From assembly GCA_964398785.1 (NCBI GenBank), contig CAYNNQ010000061.1, positions 1 through 9,308 on the forward strand: a DNA stretch of 9,308 bases, read 5' to 3'. Both the position numbers and the translations under genes were made by a program. Positions 1-8,031 of the stretch are shown here, one piece after another (the first letter of the stretch is position 1; each line of letters opens with the position of its first letter). The notes under the pieces are model-generated. The model worked only from the letters and a program-made list of their open reading frames with translations. It did not search any database and was not told where the DNA came from. The DNA is from CAYNNQ01 sp964398785 (GTDB lineage Bacteria; Desulfobacterota; Desulfovibrionia; Desulfovibrionales; Desulfonatronovibrionaceae).

Positions 1-2435
1 GTTATCAACTTTGATAAATTTTTTAGATAAATACTGAAACATGAATCTATATGGCTTACATGCCTTGGAGCAATAGACCCAGATAAGGTTCTTTCGGAAC
101 TCGGGCCAATCATTTTGCGAAATATAAGTTTAAAGATATCCGTCACCGGCCGCCCATCCCAGGGCACCTTGGGCGTTCGTCGCTCGTATTCCTCCCTGGA
201 ACAGGCCGGGACGTAGTTGGTCCGGGGCAGGTAGTCGTCGGGCAGGTCGGTCAAATCCAGGATGTCGTAATCCGCGTTTTTGGTGCATTCGGCTCGCGGG
301 GTCTTGTAAAAGGGATTGCCGACAAAGAAATGCGGGCCGGAAAGTATCCATTCTTCGGAGCCATCCGGGAATTTGGTTTCCCGCCGGATGGTGCCGTCCT
401 GCTGGGTATTGGTTTCGTGCCACATTTCCGTAGAAAAATATTCGCCGTGCAAATCCCCCAGCTTCTGCGGCTGGGCCGCAAATTTTTCCAGCACCCCGAC
501 CAGTTCGCGGGAATGCAGGGCGGGCAGTCTGGCCTGCAGCGCCGGGGTGCCTTCCGGATCATATAGGCTGGCAAACAGGGAAAGCTCTTGTTCAGTGACC
601 GGAATCAGACGGGAGACATGCCCGTAAACATTCCACTTGTTGTCTTCATCCTTGATGCCCGGGACCGGGCCCAGCCCGGAATGGGCAAAACAGGCGTCCA
701 CGGTTTTCGGGGCGTAAAGATTGGCAATATGGGTAAATGATACCTGCTCAGCAGAAGCAGCATAGGTGTTTACGCTGAACATTGTAGCATGATGCACATC
801 AGAAAATAACTTAAGTTCATTATGGAACTGAAAATGATACCTAAGACGGGGATAGACCGCCTCCCTGAGCTTGCCGCCCTTGGGATCGTCATACACGCCT
901 TCCGGATGCAGGAATCCGGAAACCCCGTCCTCCCGGCCGTACCTCCAGGCCCGGGGCAAAAAGCATTTGTACAGATTGGACTGCATCCTGTGCAGGACAG
1001 GATAGTTTTGTCTGGCATTCAAAAAAAGCTGTATCCCTTCCGCTTCTTCATAGGCAGCAAGGTACTCCGAAATCAGATTTCTTTTCTTTAAAGTCTCATC
1101 GCGCAAACCGGCCAGCTTGGTGGCACTGTACTTCTTGAGCACAAAGAGGGGCTCATGGTCGCCCATGATATTGCCCTCTTCCCATTGCACCTTGATCCAC
1201 AGCGGATTACCCAGAATCAGATCAAACCCGCCCCGGTCCTGCAGAAGATCGGCGAACTCCAGCTCCCAGTGCAAATAGCGGTATTTTTCGCCCAACTCCC
1301 GGGCCAGATGCAGGCGCTTTATTTTCGCGCACAGACTGTCCACATCCACAAGGCCCAGATTTCGGTCAAAAGGTAATTCCGGGTCCTGCCGGGCCGGGTT
1401 CATACCCGGGAGATATGCGGCTCCGTCTTTACCGGTATTCGCTTCATACACCTCGCCCAGAAGGATAAGGGACATCTCCAGGAGAAATGCCCCGCGCGAG
1501 GGCAGGAGACCGGTTTTTTCCAGAGGCCAGAACCACAGGGCGCACCAATAGTCCATGGCCAGCTTGAGCCGTTTGTACGGGGTGGAATACTTGAGGCCCT
1601 CGGAAAGCTGTTCGTGACGGAGGATGCGGTCCTTGCGGTTTACCGAGGTCTGTTCCTTTTTCTCCTCCTTGTGGCCGAAAAAGGACATGGGGTCCCTGGT
1701 TTTTTGGCGCAGGGCGCGCTGGTTTTTTATGTGCTCGGCCCACAGGGCGTCCACGGCCCGGGAGAGCTTTTGCAACTGTTTTACGTCTTCCCGGGAAAAG
1801 GGTTTGATAAACTCCTTTTTCCAGTCCTTTATGGCCTGAAAGGCCTCCGGGACCAGTTTCTTGACCTTTTTGTCGTTATACGCGGCCATGCCCTTGTCCG
1901 GGAGCAGAAAATGATACACCGCTCCTTCCGGGCGTTCGCTTCCGGGCCGGACACGCTCGGGGGCCTCGTCCAGCCACAAGGGATCGCTCTTGGATTTGCG
2001 GCGCAAAAGATGCGTACCGTACACGTCCTTTCCGGCCCCGATAAGGGAATTGCCGCAGACCAACTGGTTCCCGAACCAGGGCATGTACCCGCCGGGATGG
2101 ATGGTGTTCAGCCACAGGGAAACCTCGGCCAGCTCCACGGCCACAGGGTTGAGGTCGATTCCAAAGACATTGTTGTCCGCGAGAAAGGTCTTGACCTTTT
2201 GCTTTTCAAGAGCGGTTTCGTCCACGGAAAGCTGCTCGCCCTGCTCGCGCTGCTTTTTCTCCAGATAGGCCTCGGCCAGTTGATTTACCGCCTCGTTCAA
2301 GAACGCGGCCGAGCCCATGGCCGGCTCGCAGATGGTCAAGTCCAGAATATCGTCCGCGGACTTGTCCTTTAAAAGCTCTTTCAAGGAATATTTGACCAGG
2401 CATTGGGTCAGGGACTCCGGGGTATAGTAGGAAGC
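1..2435 (-). pseudogene. N6-adenine DNA methyltransferase, catalytic and C-terminal part (out of frame with its start; runs off the window)
   Basis: I translated this frame codon by codon from 2435 to the window edge. It is open throughout (811 codons) and has no start of its own at the family boundary. In order it shows YYTPE (motif X-like, about 2418-2429); a SAM-binding motif I, ICEPAMGSAAFL, at about 2298-2333; GIDLNPVAVELAEVSLW, a motif II/III-like segment, at about 2107-2162; and catalytic motif IV in GGFDLILGNPLWIKV at about 1188-1232. Near the edge, TLSGAIAPRHVSHIDSCFSI resembles the start of the target-recognition/C-terminal region of this family, so more coding sequence lies beyond position 1. 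Joined to the upstream half, the protein exceeds 1340 residues. Motif IV reads NPLW where adenine methylases normally have (N/D/S)PP(Y/F/W); the Leu codon is CTG, one transition from Pro CCG. With the frameshift this suggests a non-functional or decaying enzyme, unless the frameshift is a sequencing error. Confidence 0.85.
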
Positions 2436-4039
2436 GACTTCTGCCGGTCCCGGCCGGACATGCGATAGATGAACGTGCCCCTGGGGTAGTGAGTCAGGGT
2501 GCCGTCCTGGTTATACACTTTTTCCCCTTCGGAGTAGTTGGGCAGCTCCCGGGGCGGGACAAAATAGGCAATGCCCAATGGATCCCAGTTCTCCGAAGCC
2601 GGTTTGACCTCATACAGGCCGTCCTCGTTTTGCACGAAAAAGCCCCGGTAGGAGAGCAGGCCTTCATACACCGCTCCCAGCTGGTTGATGCCCAGCTGGG
2701 CATAGGAGATGCGGCCCCGGCGCTGATTACGGCCCTTGCCCGGCCGGGTCAGGGACATACGGCGAATGATCTCCTGCAGGACCTTGTTCCGGAAACGGAC
2801 CTTTTTCAGGATCGGAGTAAGATCCGGGTCAAAAAGATGGGAGCGCAGAGGCGGAATACAGAAGGTGTTGTAAAATGAGCTGTCCGAAAGAAAGGCCTGT
2901 TGCTCCCGGGCGTTTTTGGCCGGGGGATAGCCGTTGTAAATAAGGTCAAACAATAGCTGCAGGGATTCATGGATAAAGTATGTTTCCTGGGATTCCCGGG
3001 TGGTCAGGGGAACCATTTCCAGGTCGCGCAGGGTTTCCAGGCTGTATCCGCTGCGATAGGCATCGGCCTGCATGGGCACATAGCCCAGATCCGGCCTGGA
3101 CTCGATATAAAAGAGAAACAGAAGCCGGTACATGTAACGCAGACATTCCCGGGAAAGTTGGTCGGGATCGATTTTCTCCTCCCCGGAATACACCCCTTTG
3201 CGCCGGGTGTTTTCCAGATACCAGACCGCCTCGTTGCCCAAAAGTTCTATACATTCCCGCAGGGCATATTTCAGATCCTCGGATACGGCATAGGCATGCT
3301 TGTGCGAGTTTTCCTCCAGGGTGTCCAACAGGGGAATGCCGTCTTCCGGGCAGACACTTTCCCGGTGTACCAGGGCGGCCATGGCCTTTAAGGTGGAGTC
3401 CTCCCGCCGGGCGAGGATTTCCTCCAGATCAAAGCGCAACAGACGCTTTTGGGCCCATTTGGCCCGGTCTATAAGCAGTACCTGGGAGATGCCGGCCAGA
3501 ATGACCCAGCGGGGCGGTTCATCCCGGGCGAATACGGATTTGGTGATAAGAGTCTGCCAGGTGGATTGCGCATCCGGAGGCAAATCCTGGGGATCAGCAT
3601 ATTGACTGGGTTGGGGAGTAAGTTCCAGGGGGTCGGTCGCATCCTGACCAAAGCCGTCTAAAGCGGGCAGGATCCAAAGTTCAGGGGCGCCGGAACCCTT
3701 GCAGACTTCACCGGCCACCGGGATAAGCCGGCCGTCCTGCCCTTCCTGAATCAGGGGCGCATAGGGGTAGCCCAGGGCTGAGACGAGCTTTTCCAGAAAG
3801 GATTCCTGAACCTGCTGCCTGGTGTCCGAATCCCTGGTTTCGGACAATTCACCGCGCAACCGGAAGTAGTCCCTGGACAGGCCCGCGATAAGGGAAGCGG
3901 GGGTGGGGATCTTTTCTTCCTTTTGCCGCCTGTTCCATTCCTTGAACAGGTCTTTGAGATCGTTCTCCAGAATGGCTAAGAGGTAGTGGTGAGTGTAAAA
4001 TTCATTTTCGTTGGTGATTCCGGTGAGATCGAGGGTCAT
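2408..4039 (-). CDS. N6-adenine DNA methyltransferase, N-terminal part (frameshifted; DrmMI/Eco57I-like)
   Basis: This 543-codon frame encodes the N-terminal part of a large Eco57I/Methyltransf_26-type adenine-N6 DNA methyltransferase, which would use SAM to mark host DNA in a restriction-type defence system. It starts at an ATG with the segment ITNENEFYTHHYL at residues 8-20. I see no strong Shine-Dalgarno before it, and no clear nuclease motif in this half. Family-like sequence runs to RMSGRDRQKS (about residue 535). After that the frame gives only ten unrelated residues (LPTIPRSP at the end) and stops. The expected continuation, ASYYTPESLTQCLVKY, lies in another frame overlapping by one base, so one base appears to be missing near 2435. 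The helicase gene is upstream on the same strand, separated by a RAYT/REP insertion. The order helicase then methylase resembles class 1 DISARM drmD-drmMI, but other helicase/methylase modules are possible. The methylase assignment is firm; the DISARM assignment is inference. Confidence 0.8.
   Translation of the reverse strand: MTLDLTGITNENEFYTHHYLLAILENDLKDLFKEWNRRQKEEKIPTPASLIAGLSRDYFRLRGELSETRDSDTRQQVQESFLEKLVSALGYPYAPLIQEGQDGRLIPVAGEVCKGSGAPELWILPALDGFGQDATDPLELTPQPSQYADPQDLPPDAQSTWQTLITKSVFARDEPPRWVILAGISQVLLIDRAKWAQKRLLRFDLEEILARREDSTLKAMAALVHRESVCPEDGIPLLDTLEENSHKHAYAVSEDLKYALRECIELLGNEAVWYLENTRRKGVYSGEEKIDPDQLSRECLRYMYRLLFLFYIESRPDLGYVPMQADAYRSGYSLETLRDLEMVPLTTRESQETYFIHESLQLLFDLIYNGYPPAKNAREQQAFLSDSSFYNTFCIPPLRSHLFDPDLTPILKKVRFRNKVLQEIIRRMSLTRPGKGRNQRRGRISYAQLGINQLGAVYEGLLSYRGFFVQNEDGLYEVKPASENWDPLGIAYFVPPRELPNYSEGEKVYNQDGTLTHYPRGTFIYRMSGRDRQKSLPTIPRSP
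2424..2446 (-). other. Frameshift site within the methyltransferase
   Basis: Read on the minus strand, this stretch is CGG CAG AAG TCG followed by CTT CCT in the upstream frame. The downstream family-like frame needs GCT TCC TAC TAT, encoding A-S-Y-Y. Adding one G after TCG would restore RQKS-ASYYTPE, so the simplest explanation is loss of one base at about 2435. There is no long homopolymer and no X-XXY-YYZ slippery heptamer here, which argues against a common sequencing slip and against programmed frameshifting. Confidence 0.8.
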
Positions 4040-4142
4040 GATTTATATCGTCTAGGTTTTTGGTTGAATATATTATAATCGTATATGTAGGGATGCATTG
4101 TTTTTTGGGTCGATACCAGTTTTCCGGCCAAATCTGTTTTCC

Positions 4143-4156
4143 GGGCGGACACTACA
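4143..4156. repeat. Truncated REP lacking its right arm
   Basis: The sequence GGGCGGACAC is followed at once by TACAGGATGG. In the copy at 4947-4977 the same left arm is followed by AAGGTCCGCCCC and then TACGGGATGA. About 12 bases covering the right arm are missing here, so this copy can no longer form the hairpin. Confidence 0.65.
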
Positions 4157-4210
4157 GGATGGAACATTGAAAATAATCGTCAAACGTAGGGGCAGACCTT
4201 GTGTCTGCCC
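4152..4210. repeat. 59-base direct repeat, left copy
   Basis: It matches 4968-5026 over 59 bases with two differences (A/G at 4156 versus 4972, and G/A at 4162 versus 4978). It contains the linker AACATTGAAAATAATCGTCA and the terminal REP hairpin. With its partner it brackets the RAYT gene. Confidence 0.85.
4189..4210. repeat. REP hairpin downstream of the RAYT gene
   Basis: An eight-base perfect stem, GGGCAGAC (4190-4197) with GTCTGCCC (4203-4210), closes the five-base loop CTTGT. It is preceded by CGTAGG, the conserved outer part of the REP. It lies seven bases beyond the RAYT stop. It might stall transcription or translation, but no U-run makes it a standard terminator. Confidence 0.85.
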
Positions 4211-4217
4211 GTTTGTC

Positions 4218-4775
4218 TTATTTTCCAAAAACCGGATGAAGATGATCTTTGTCCCATTTTTGAGGGTTGGTCATTATGTATTCTCTGATCATTTCCAAAT
4301 CCTGATCGCTACGAATTATATGCTCATAATAATTTCTTTGCCATAAATGTTTATTAAAATGTGTCCACCCATTATTCCTAACCCCTTGTATATATTTATT
4401 TGTCGTTATTGATTTGTAGGCTTGAACAATTGTCCCCAGATTTGTTTTTGCATCCTTTTGTTCCAATATTACAATAGCGTGCATATGATTCGGCATTATA
4501 ATTTTTTTATCTAAAGTAGCATTTGGGAATCTCGAGCTCAAATTATTCCATTCATCAAGAGCCATTTGCCCGGCAGGATTATGGAGCATTTCACCTTGTT
4601 TAATGTTTCCGAAAAGGCATAGTCGGTTTTGTAGACAGATGGTGAGGAAATATCCCCCGGGTTGGCTATAGTCATAATTTTTGAGGCGCAGAGATTTCCT
4701 TGCAGGTAACATGTTGTTTTTGGGGATTGCATTATGTTGAATATTTCGCAATTTTTTCGGGTGATTCCCTGTCAC
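4218..4775 (-). CDS. REP-associated tyrosine transposase (RAYT, IS200-like Y1/HUH family)
   Basis: This 185-codon frame encodes a small single-strand DNA transposase. HUH-type enzymes cut and join DNA through a catalytic tyrosine at hairpin sites, and RAYTs are linked to REP elements. The family opening RKSLRLKNYDYSQPGGYFLT lies at residues 26-45. The HUH metal-binding pair is in IMPNHMHAIVI (His97 and His99). The catalytic tyrosine is most likely Tyr150, in QRNYYEHIIR, followed by the helix REYIMTNPQKW. Length is normal for a RAYT and the frame is intact, so it may be active. The frame opens with GTG at 4775; an ATG at 4712 (residue 22) sits closer to where homologues usually begin. Neither has a clear ribosome binding site, so the start is uncertain. 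REP hairpins lie on both sides, the nearest ending seven bases past the stop. The orientation matches the helicase and methyltransferase. Confidence 0.92.
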   Translation of the reverse strand: MTGNHPKKLRNIQHNAIPKNNMLPARKSLRLKNYDYSQPGGYFLTICLQNRLCLFGNIKQGEMLHNPAGQMALDEWNNLSSRFPNATLDKKIIMPNHMHAIVILEQKDAKTNLGTIVQAYKSITTNKYIQGVRNNGWTHFNKHLWQRNYYEHIIRSDQDLEMIREYIMTNPQKWDKDHLHPVFGK

Positions 4776-4835
4776 ATATTATCAGGGACACACCGGTACC
4801 CGGACATATTGGTTTTCGGGCAAATTTGTTTTTCC

Positions 4836-4856
4836 GGGCGGACACGAGGTCCGCCC
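4836..4856. repeat. REP hairpin, solitary copy
   Basis: A perfect eight-base stem, GGGCGGAC with GTCCGCCC, closes loop ACGAG and is followed by CTACGGGATG as in the copy at 4947. After about 20 bases the flank diverges, so this is an older or partial copy upstream of the RAYT gene. Confidence 0.85.
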
Positions 4857-4946
4857 CTACGGGATGTAAAATTGAATATAATTTCGAACATTCGTTATTA
4901 TGTTAGTTCTTTGGTGTATTTATTTTGATGACCATGGATTTTTTCC

Positions 4947-4967
4947 GGGCGGACACAAGGTCCGCCC
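4947..4967. repeat. REP hairpin, first half of an inverted REP pair (BIME)
   Basis: The stem GGGCGGAC/GTCCGCCC encloses loop ACAAG and is followed by CTACGGGATG. It faces the hairpin at 5006-5026 in the opposite orientation across a linker of about 38 bases. This is the layout of a bacterial interspersed mosaic element. Confidence 0.85.
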
Positions 4968-5026
4968 CTACGGGATGAAACATTGAAAATAATCGTCAAA
5001 CGTAGGGGCAGACCTTGTGTCTGCCC
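4968..5026. repeat. 59-base direct repeat, right copy
   Basis: This is the partner of 4152-4210. Here the full pair of inverted REPs is intact, so this is probably the better-preserved copy. Recombination between the two copies would delete the RAYT gene and bring helicase and methyltransferase close together again. Confidence 0.85.
5006..5026. repeat. REP hairpin, second half of the inverted REP pair
   Basis: The stem GGGCAGAC (5006-5013) pairs with GTCTGCCC (5019-5026) around loop CTTGT. Its reverse complement matches the REP at 4947-4967 except for one base pair that changed from G:C to A:T on both arms. It lies about 20 bases past the helicase stop codon, so it is the first structure met by transcripts leaving that gene. 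Confidence 0.85.
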
Positions 5027-5045
5027 ATCTTTCATTATTTTACAT

Positions 5046-7919
5046 TCATCCCTGCAATACCGCTCCGACTTTGATATAGGCCTGATCTTCGGTGCTCATG
5101 GCCTCCTCGATCCATTCCATATACTCGGCAAAAAGGCTTTCCACTTCCCGGTCCTTTTCGTCCTTACGTCTTTTCTTGAGCGTATCGGCAATGTTTTGTT
5201 CAATAAAATAAAGCTGAATTTCCCTTTTGTGCCGGTCCTTCAAGGCATCCAGCCTCTTTAATTGTTCATTTAACTGCGGATTTAACTCATCCTCGAATTT
5301 TCCACGCACTTGTTTCATCCAATCCTGGGCCTTTTGGATAACAGCCGGCAGGAGCTCTACCGCCTGTTCCCGCACCTTGAAATTCCCGGGATTGGAAAAG
5401 GTCTTCTCTCCCAATCCGGTGCGCTCCAGGATTGTTTGCAGGGGCTCAATGCCATGCAACGAGCCGCGCACCACAGTGACCCCGAACCACTTTTGAATCA
5501 GGGGTTGTCCCTTGCGGTTGGGGATGATTCCAGTCAAAAGATATATGATCTCGCCGTCCTGCAGGGAGGGCAGGGTGATGACGGGCGCCTCGTGCCTGCC
5601 GAAGCTGGTCTGTACCCGGTCACTCAACCATTGCATGGCCGGGTGCAGGGGCCACAGATAATGCAGGCGGGGCCAGGCCTGTTCGTCTTTACGGCAGCGT
5701 TTGATCTCATTTTGCATGGTCTGACGATCGTCCGTGAATGTAAGCAGTCCGTTTTCCGGCTGGATCTCGCGGGGAAGGAAGCGGAACCTGTAGGCCAGGT
5801 CATCAGGTACGCTTATTTGGAGGATACGCTGCTCCGGCTCAATATCAAAGTCCAGGCCGTGATCCTGGGTCAATTTGTTTAAGGCCTTGCGGGCGTAGGC
5901 AAAGTCGTCCTCAAAAAGGGTGGGCATGCTGGATATACGCTCGTAGGTGGACTGATCCCCCGGGGAATTTTGTCCCTGCTCCAGAAAACTCAAAAGGTCG
6001 AACTCCTCACCCTCATCCTCTGCGGACAATACCTGTGCTTCAAATTCCTCCGCACTCTGCCCCTGCTCCAAGGCAGCAGCGGTTTTGGCCTCTTCAGCGT
6101 CGATATCATAGACACCCATCAAGGCCGATGGATCCCCAATATTCTTGGTGGCCTCTTCGTCCTTCCGGATGAGCAGATCCAGGATGCGTATGTCCCCGTG
6201 AATCTTGGGGGTCCGGCTTTGGGTCACCAGGTAATGGATAAGCGGGATCTCTTCCTGGCCATAGCGATCAATACGCCCGTTTCGCTGCTGAAAGACCATT
6301 AGCGACCAGGGAATATCAAAATGAATAAGCCGATGGGACAAATAATGCAGGTTTATTCCCTCCGAGGCCACGTCTGAAGCAATCAGCAAACGTAAAGGAG
6401 ATTCCTCCCGGCCGAAGTCCTCCACCACCTGCTGCTGATCAATGTCCGAGAGCTGTCCGTGCAGCAGGGCTACCTGTTTTTCCTTTAGTCCCAGCTTTTC
6501 CGGGAGATGTTCAACCAGAAATTTCAGAGTGGCAATACGTTCGGTGAAAATTACCAGGCGGTCCTTGGGATCTTTGCCGGTCCAATGCAAGGAACTGGAG
6601 GATGAGGTCAAAAGTTCAACCAGTTTTTGAAACCGGCTGAATCGTTCGGGTGTGATGGCGGTCACGCAGCGGTGCAGGGTTTGCAGAGCCTGGATATCAG
6701 CAGTAAAGGTTTCATCTTCCCGTTTCTTAAGCTGCCTGAGCCGGGCATCAATGGTCTCCCGGCAGGCGGCAGGGCTGGAAAAAAGAGCCTTTTCCAGGGT
6801 GGTTTTGAATAAATGTCCGCCGCCACCTTTGCGTTTGTCCAGGCTATGGAAGTTGAGGGCCACCAGCTCCTCAAATGCCTGTTCCTCTTCCGGGGAGGCC
6901 TGGATCCGACTGGTGCTGATACGTCTTTCCTGAAAAGATCCCTTGACCTGGTGCTGAATGTCTTTTTTGAAGCGCCGGATAAACAGCCCGCGGATGTCAT
7001 CCGGCCCGTAATTGTCCGCATTGGCAATTGCCGTGGGATCGAGCATGTTCATCAAACTGGCGAAACTCCTGGCCCGACCATCATGCGGGGTAGCGGAAAG
7101 CATGATTAGGCTGTCCGACTGCTTGGCCAGAAGTCTGGCCAGCCTGGCCCGTTGGGTGCGACCGTGACCGCGTTCAGCCACATTCTGGGCTTCATCTATA
7201 ACGATAATATCCCAATTGGCCTTTTCCAGATGCACCCGGAATTCGTTATCCTGCTTCAGGGTATCTATGGAAATGATGGATTTATCGAAAAAATAAAACG
7301 GATTATGGTTGGTGGGAATCCGGGAGCGGACCCGTTGCAGGCCGATGGAGTCCAGCCTGGTCAGGGGAATGGAAAATCTGGCCCAGAATTCCTTTTGGAA
7401 CTGAGTGAGCATGCTCTTCATGGTCACCACCAGGATACGCTTTCCCCGACCGCGGCGAATAAGCTCGCTTACCAGTATTCCGGCTTCCAGGGTTTTGCCC
7501 AGACCAACGGCGTCAGCAATCAGAATCCGCTGCCTTGGTTTATCCAGGGCCTGAAAGGCAGGGTCCAATTGATATGGAACCAGATCCATGGCAGCCTGAT
7601 GACCTATATAGATATTGGAATCCGTGGGGGGAGTCTGCCGAAAAAGGCTCTCCAGATAAAGCAGACTGTCCTGGTATTCATTGGATACATCCGGGACAAG
7701 ATTGGTTGTATCCGGGCTCAAAACCTGAATGGGTTTGTGTCTGGCCTCCAGGTCGGTAATAAATATTGCTTCCTTGTCCCGGACCAGCTCCGACAGGCCG
7801 ACACAGGTCAAGGCCTTGCCGCCAGTGGAGGACTTGTCCACCCGCCGGACCAACCATTCAGTATCACGGACCACAACCCGGGCGCCGGGAGCAAAAGGAT
7901 ATACCGCTGCGTGAGGCAT
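5046..7919 (-). CDS. SNF2/DEAD-like helicase of a helicase-methyltransferase defence module (DrmD-like)
   Basis: This is a 957-residue superfamily 2 ATPase of the SNF2 type, expected to translocate on DNA using ATP in the cytoplasm. Numbering from the ATG, motif I is DAVGLGKT (136-143), motif II is DEAQ (242-245), motif III is SATPH (275-279), motif V is IASDVASEGIN (513-523) and motif VI is QQRNGRIDRYGQ (544-555). Both RecA-like lobes are therefore complete. The N-terminal PFAPGARVVVRDTEWLVRRV is a small accessory domain. The C-terminal third is charged and probably coiled-coil, with many Lys, Arg and Glu. The open frame extends to a TTG at 7991, but I chose the ATG at 7919. It has an AAGG-type ribosome binding site five bases away, and the upstream 24 residues look unlike the family. 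The next gene in the original operon is the methyltransferase. That order fits class 1 DISARM drmD, though other restriction-type modules also pair such genes. No frameshift or missing helicase motif was seen. Confidence 0.9.
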   Translation of the reverse strand: MPHAAVYPFAPGARVVVRDTEWLVRRVDKSSTGGKALTCVGLSELVRDKEAIFITDLEARHKPIQVLSPDTTNLVPDVSNEYQDSLLYLESLFRQTPPTDSNIYIGHQAAMDLVPYQLDPAFQALDKPRQRILIADAVGLGKTLEAGILVSELIRRGRGKRILVVTMKSMLTQFQKEFWARFSIPLTRLDSIGLQRVRSRIPTNHNPFYFFDKSIISIDTLKQDNEFRVHLEKANWDIIVIDEAQNVAERGHGRTQRARLARLLAKQSDSLIMLSATPHDGRARSFASLMNMLDPTAIANADNYGPDDIRGLFIRRFKKDIQHQVKGSFQERRISTSRIQASPEEEQAFEELVALNFHSLDKRKGGGGHLFKTTLEKALFSSPAACRETIDARLRQLKKREDETFTADIQALQTLHRCVTAITPERFSRFQKLVELLTSSSSSLHWTGKDPKDRLVIFTERIATLKFLVEHLPEKLGLKEKQVALLHGQLSDIDQQQVVEDFGREESPLRLLIASDVASEGINLHYLSHRLIHFDIPWSLMVFQQRNGRIDRYGQEEIPLIHYLVTQSRTPKIHGDIRILDLLIRKDEEATKNIGDPSALMGVYDIDAEEAKTAAALEQGQSAEEFEAQVLSAEDEGEEFDLLSFLEQGQNSPGDQSTYERISSMPTLFEDDFAYARKALNKLTQDHGLDFDIEPEQRILQISVPDDLAYRFRFLPREIQPENGLLTFTDDRQTMQNEIKRCRKDEQAWPRLHYLWPLHPAMQWLSDRVQTSFGRHEAPVITLPSLQDGEIIYLLTGIIPNRKGQPLIQKWFGVTVVRGSLHGIEPLQTILERTGLGEKTFSNPGNFKVREQAVELLPAVIQKAQDWMKQVRGKFEDELNPQLNEQLKRLDALKDRHKREIQLYFIEQNIADTLKKRRKDEKDREVESLFAEYMEWIEEAMSTEDQAYIKVGAVLQG

Positions 7920-7922
7920 GAA

Positions 7923-7928
7923 CACCTT
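7923..7928 (-). promoter_or_regulatory. Ribosome binding site supporting the ATG start of the helicase
   Basis: Read on the minus strand the sequence is AAGGTG, with the AAGG core ending five bases before the ATG at 7917-7919. The alternative start (TTG at 7991) has no comparable site, so this decides the start. Confidence 0.5.
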
Positions 7929-8031
7929 GAGTCTTGAAATATGGACAAAAAAAGCGGGCCTGGTCAGAAATAACAAGCTGAAATATTTCAACTTACAGGC
8001 ACCACAAGGACAAACCCAAAATAATTGTTTA

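Larger units (their letters stand above)
4113..5026 (-). mobile_element. RAYT/REP unit (REPtron) inserted between helicase and methyltransferase
   Basis: A Y1/HUH transposase gene (4218-4775) is bracketed by hairpin repeats. There is one intact REP hairpin plus a truncated one on the low side (4143-4210) and three intact hairpins on the high side (4836-5026). A 59-base direct repeat with two mismatches (4152-4210 and 4968-5026) marks both flanks. The flanks also share the more diverged stretches at about 4113-4152 and 4811-4845. This is the arrangement of a REPtron, in which a single-copy transposase acts on REP/BIME sequences. It fills almost the whole gap between the helicase stop (5046) and the methyltransferase start (4039). 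Outer limits are approximate; I see no clear target-site duplication. Confidence 0.75.

Noticed and set aside
1614..2372. A 252-codon plus-strand open frame
   Set aside because: It lies wholly antisense to the methyltransferase catalytic region, whose frame carries recognisable motifs; composition alone explains the opposite frame being open.
2424..2446. Programmed -1 frameshift in the methyltransferase
   Set aside because: No slippery heptamer and no obvious downstream stem-loop; the family normally has a single uninterrupted frame.
4072..4077. Perfect TATAAT on the minus strand upstream of the methyltransferase
   Set aside because: No acceptable -35 box at 16-19 bases, and the surrounding sequence is very AT-rich. 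It could still act as a weak promoter.
4130..5030. CRISPR-like array
   Set aside because: The repeats are palindromic REPs with irregular spacing around a RAYT gene; there are no uniform spacers and no cas genes.
7152..7937. A 261-codon plus-strand open frame
   Set aside because: It is antisense to the helicase motor region, which has a full set of SF2 motifs, and its translation resembles no known domain.
7920..7991. TTG start extending the helicase by 24 residues
   Set aside because: The extra residues look unlike the family N-terminus, and the ATG at 7919 has a better ribosome binding site.
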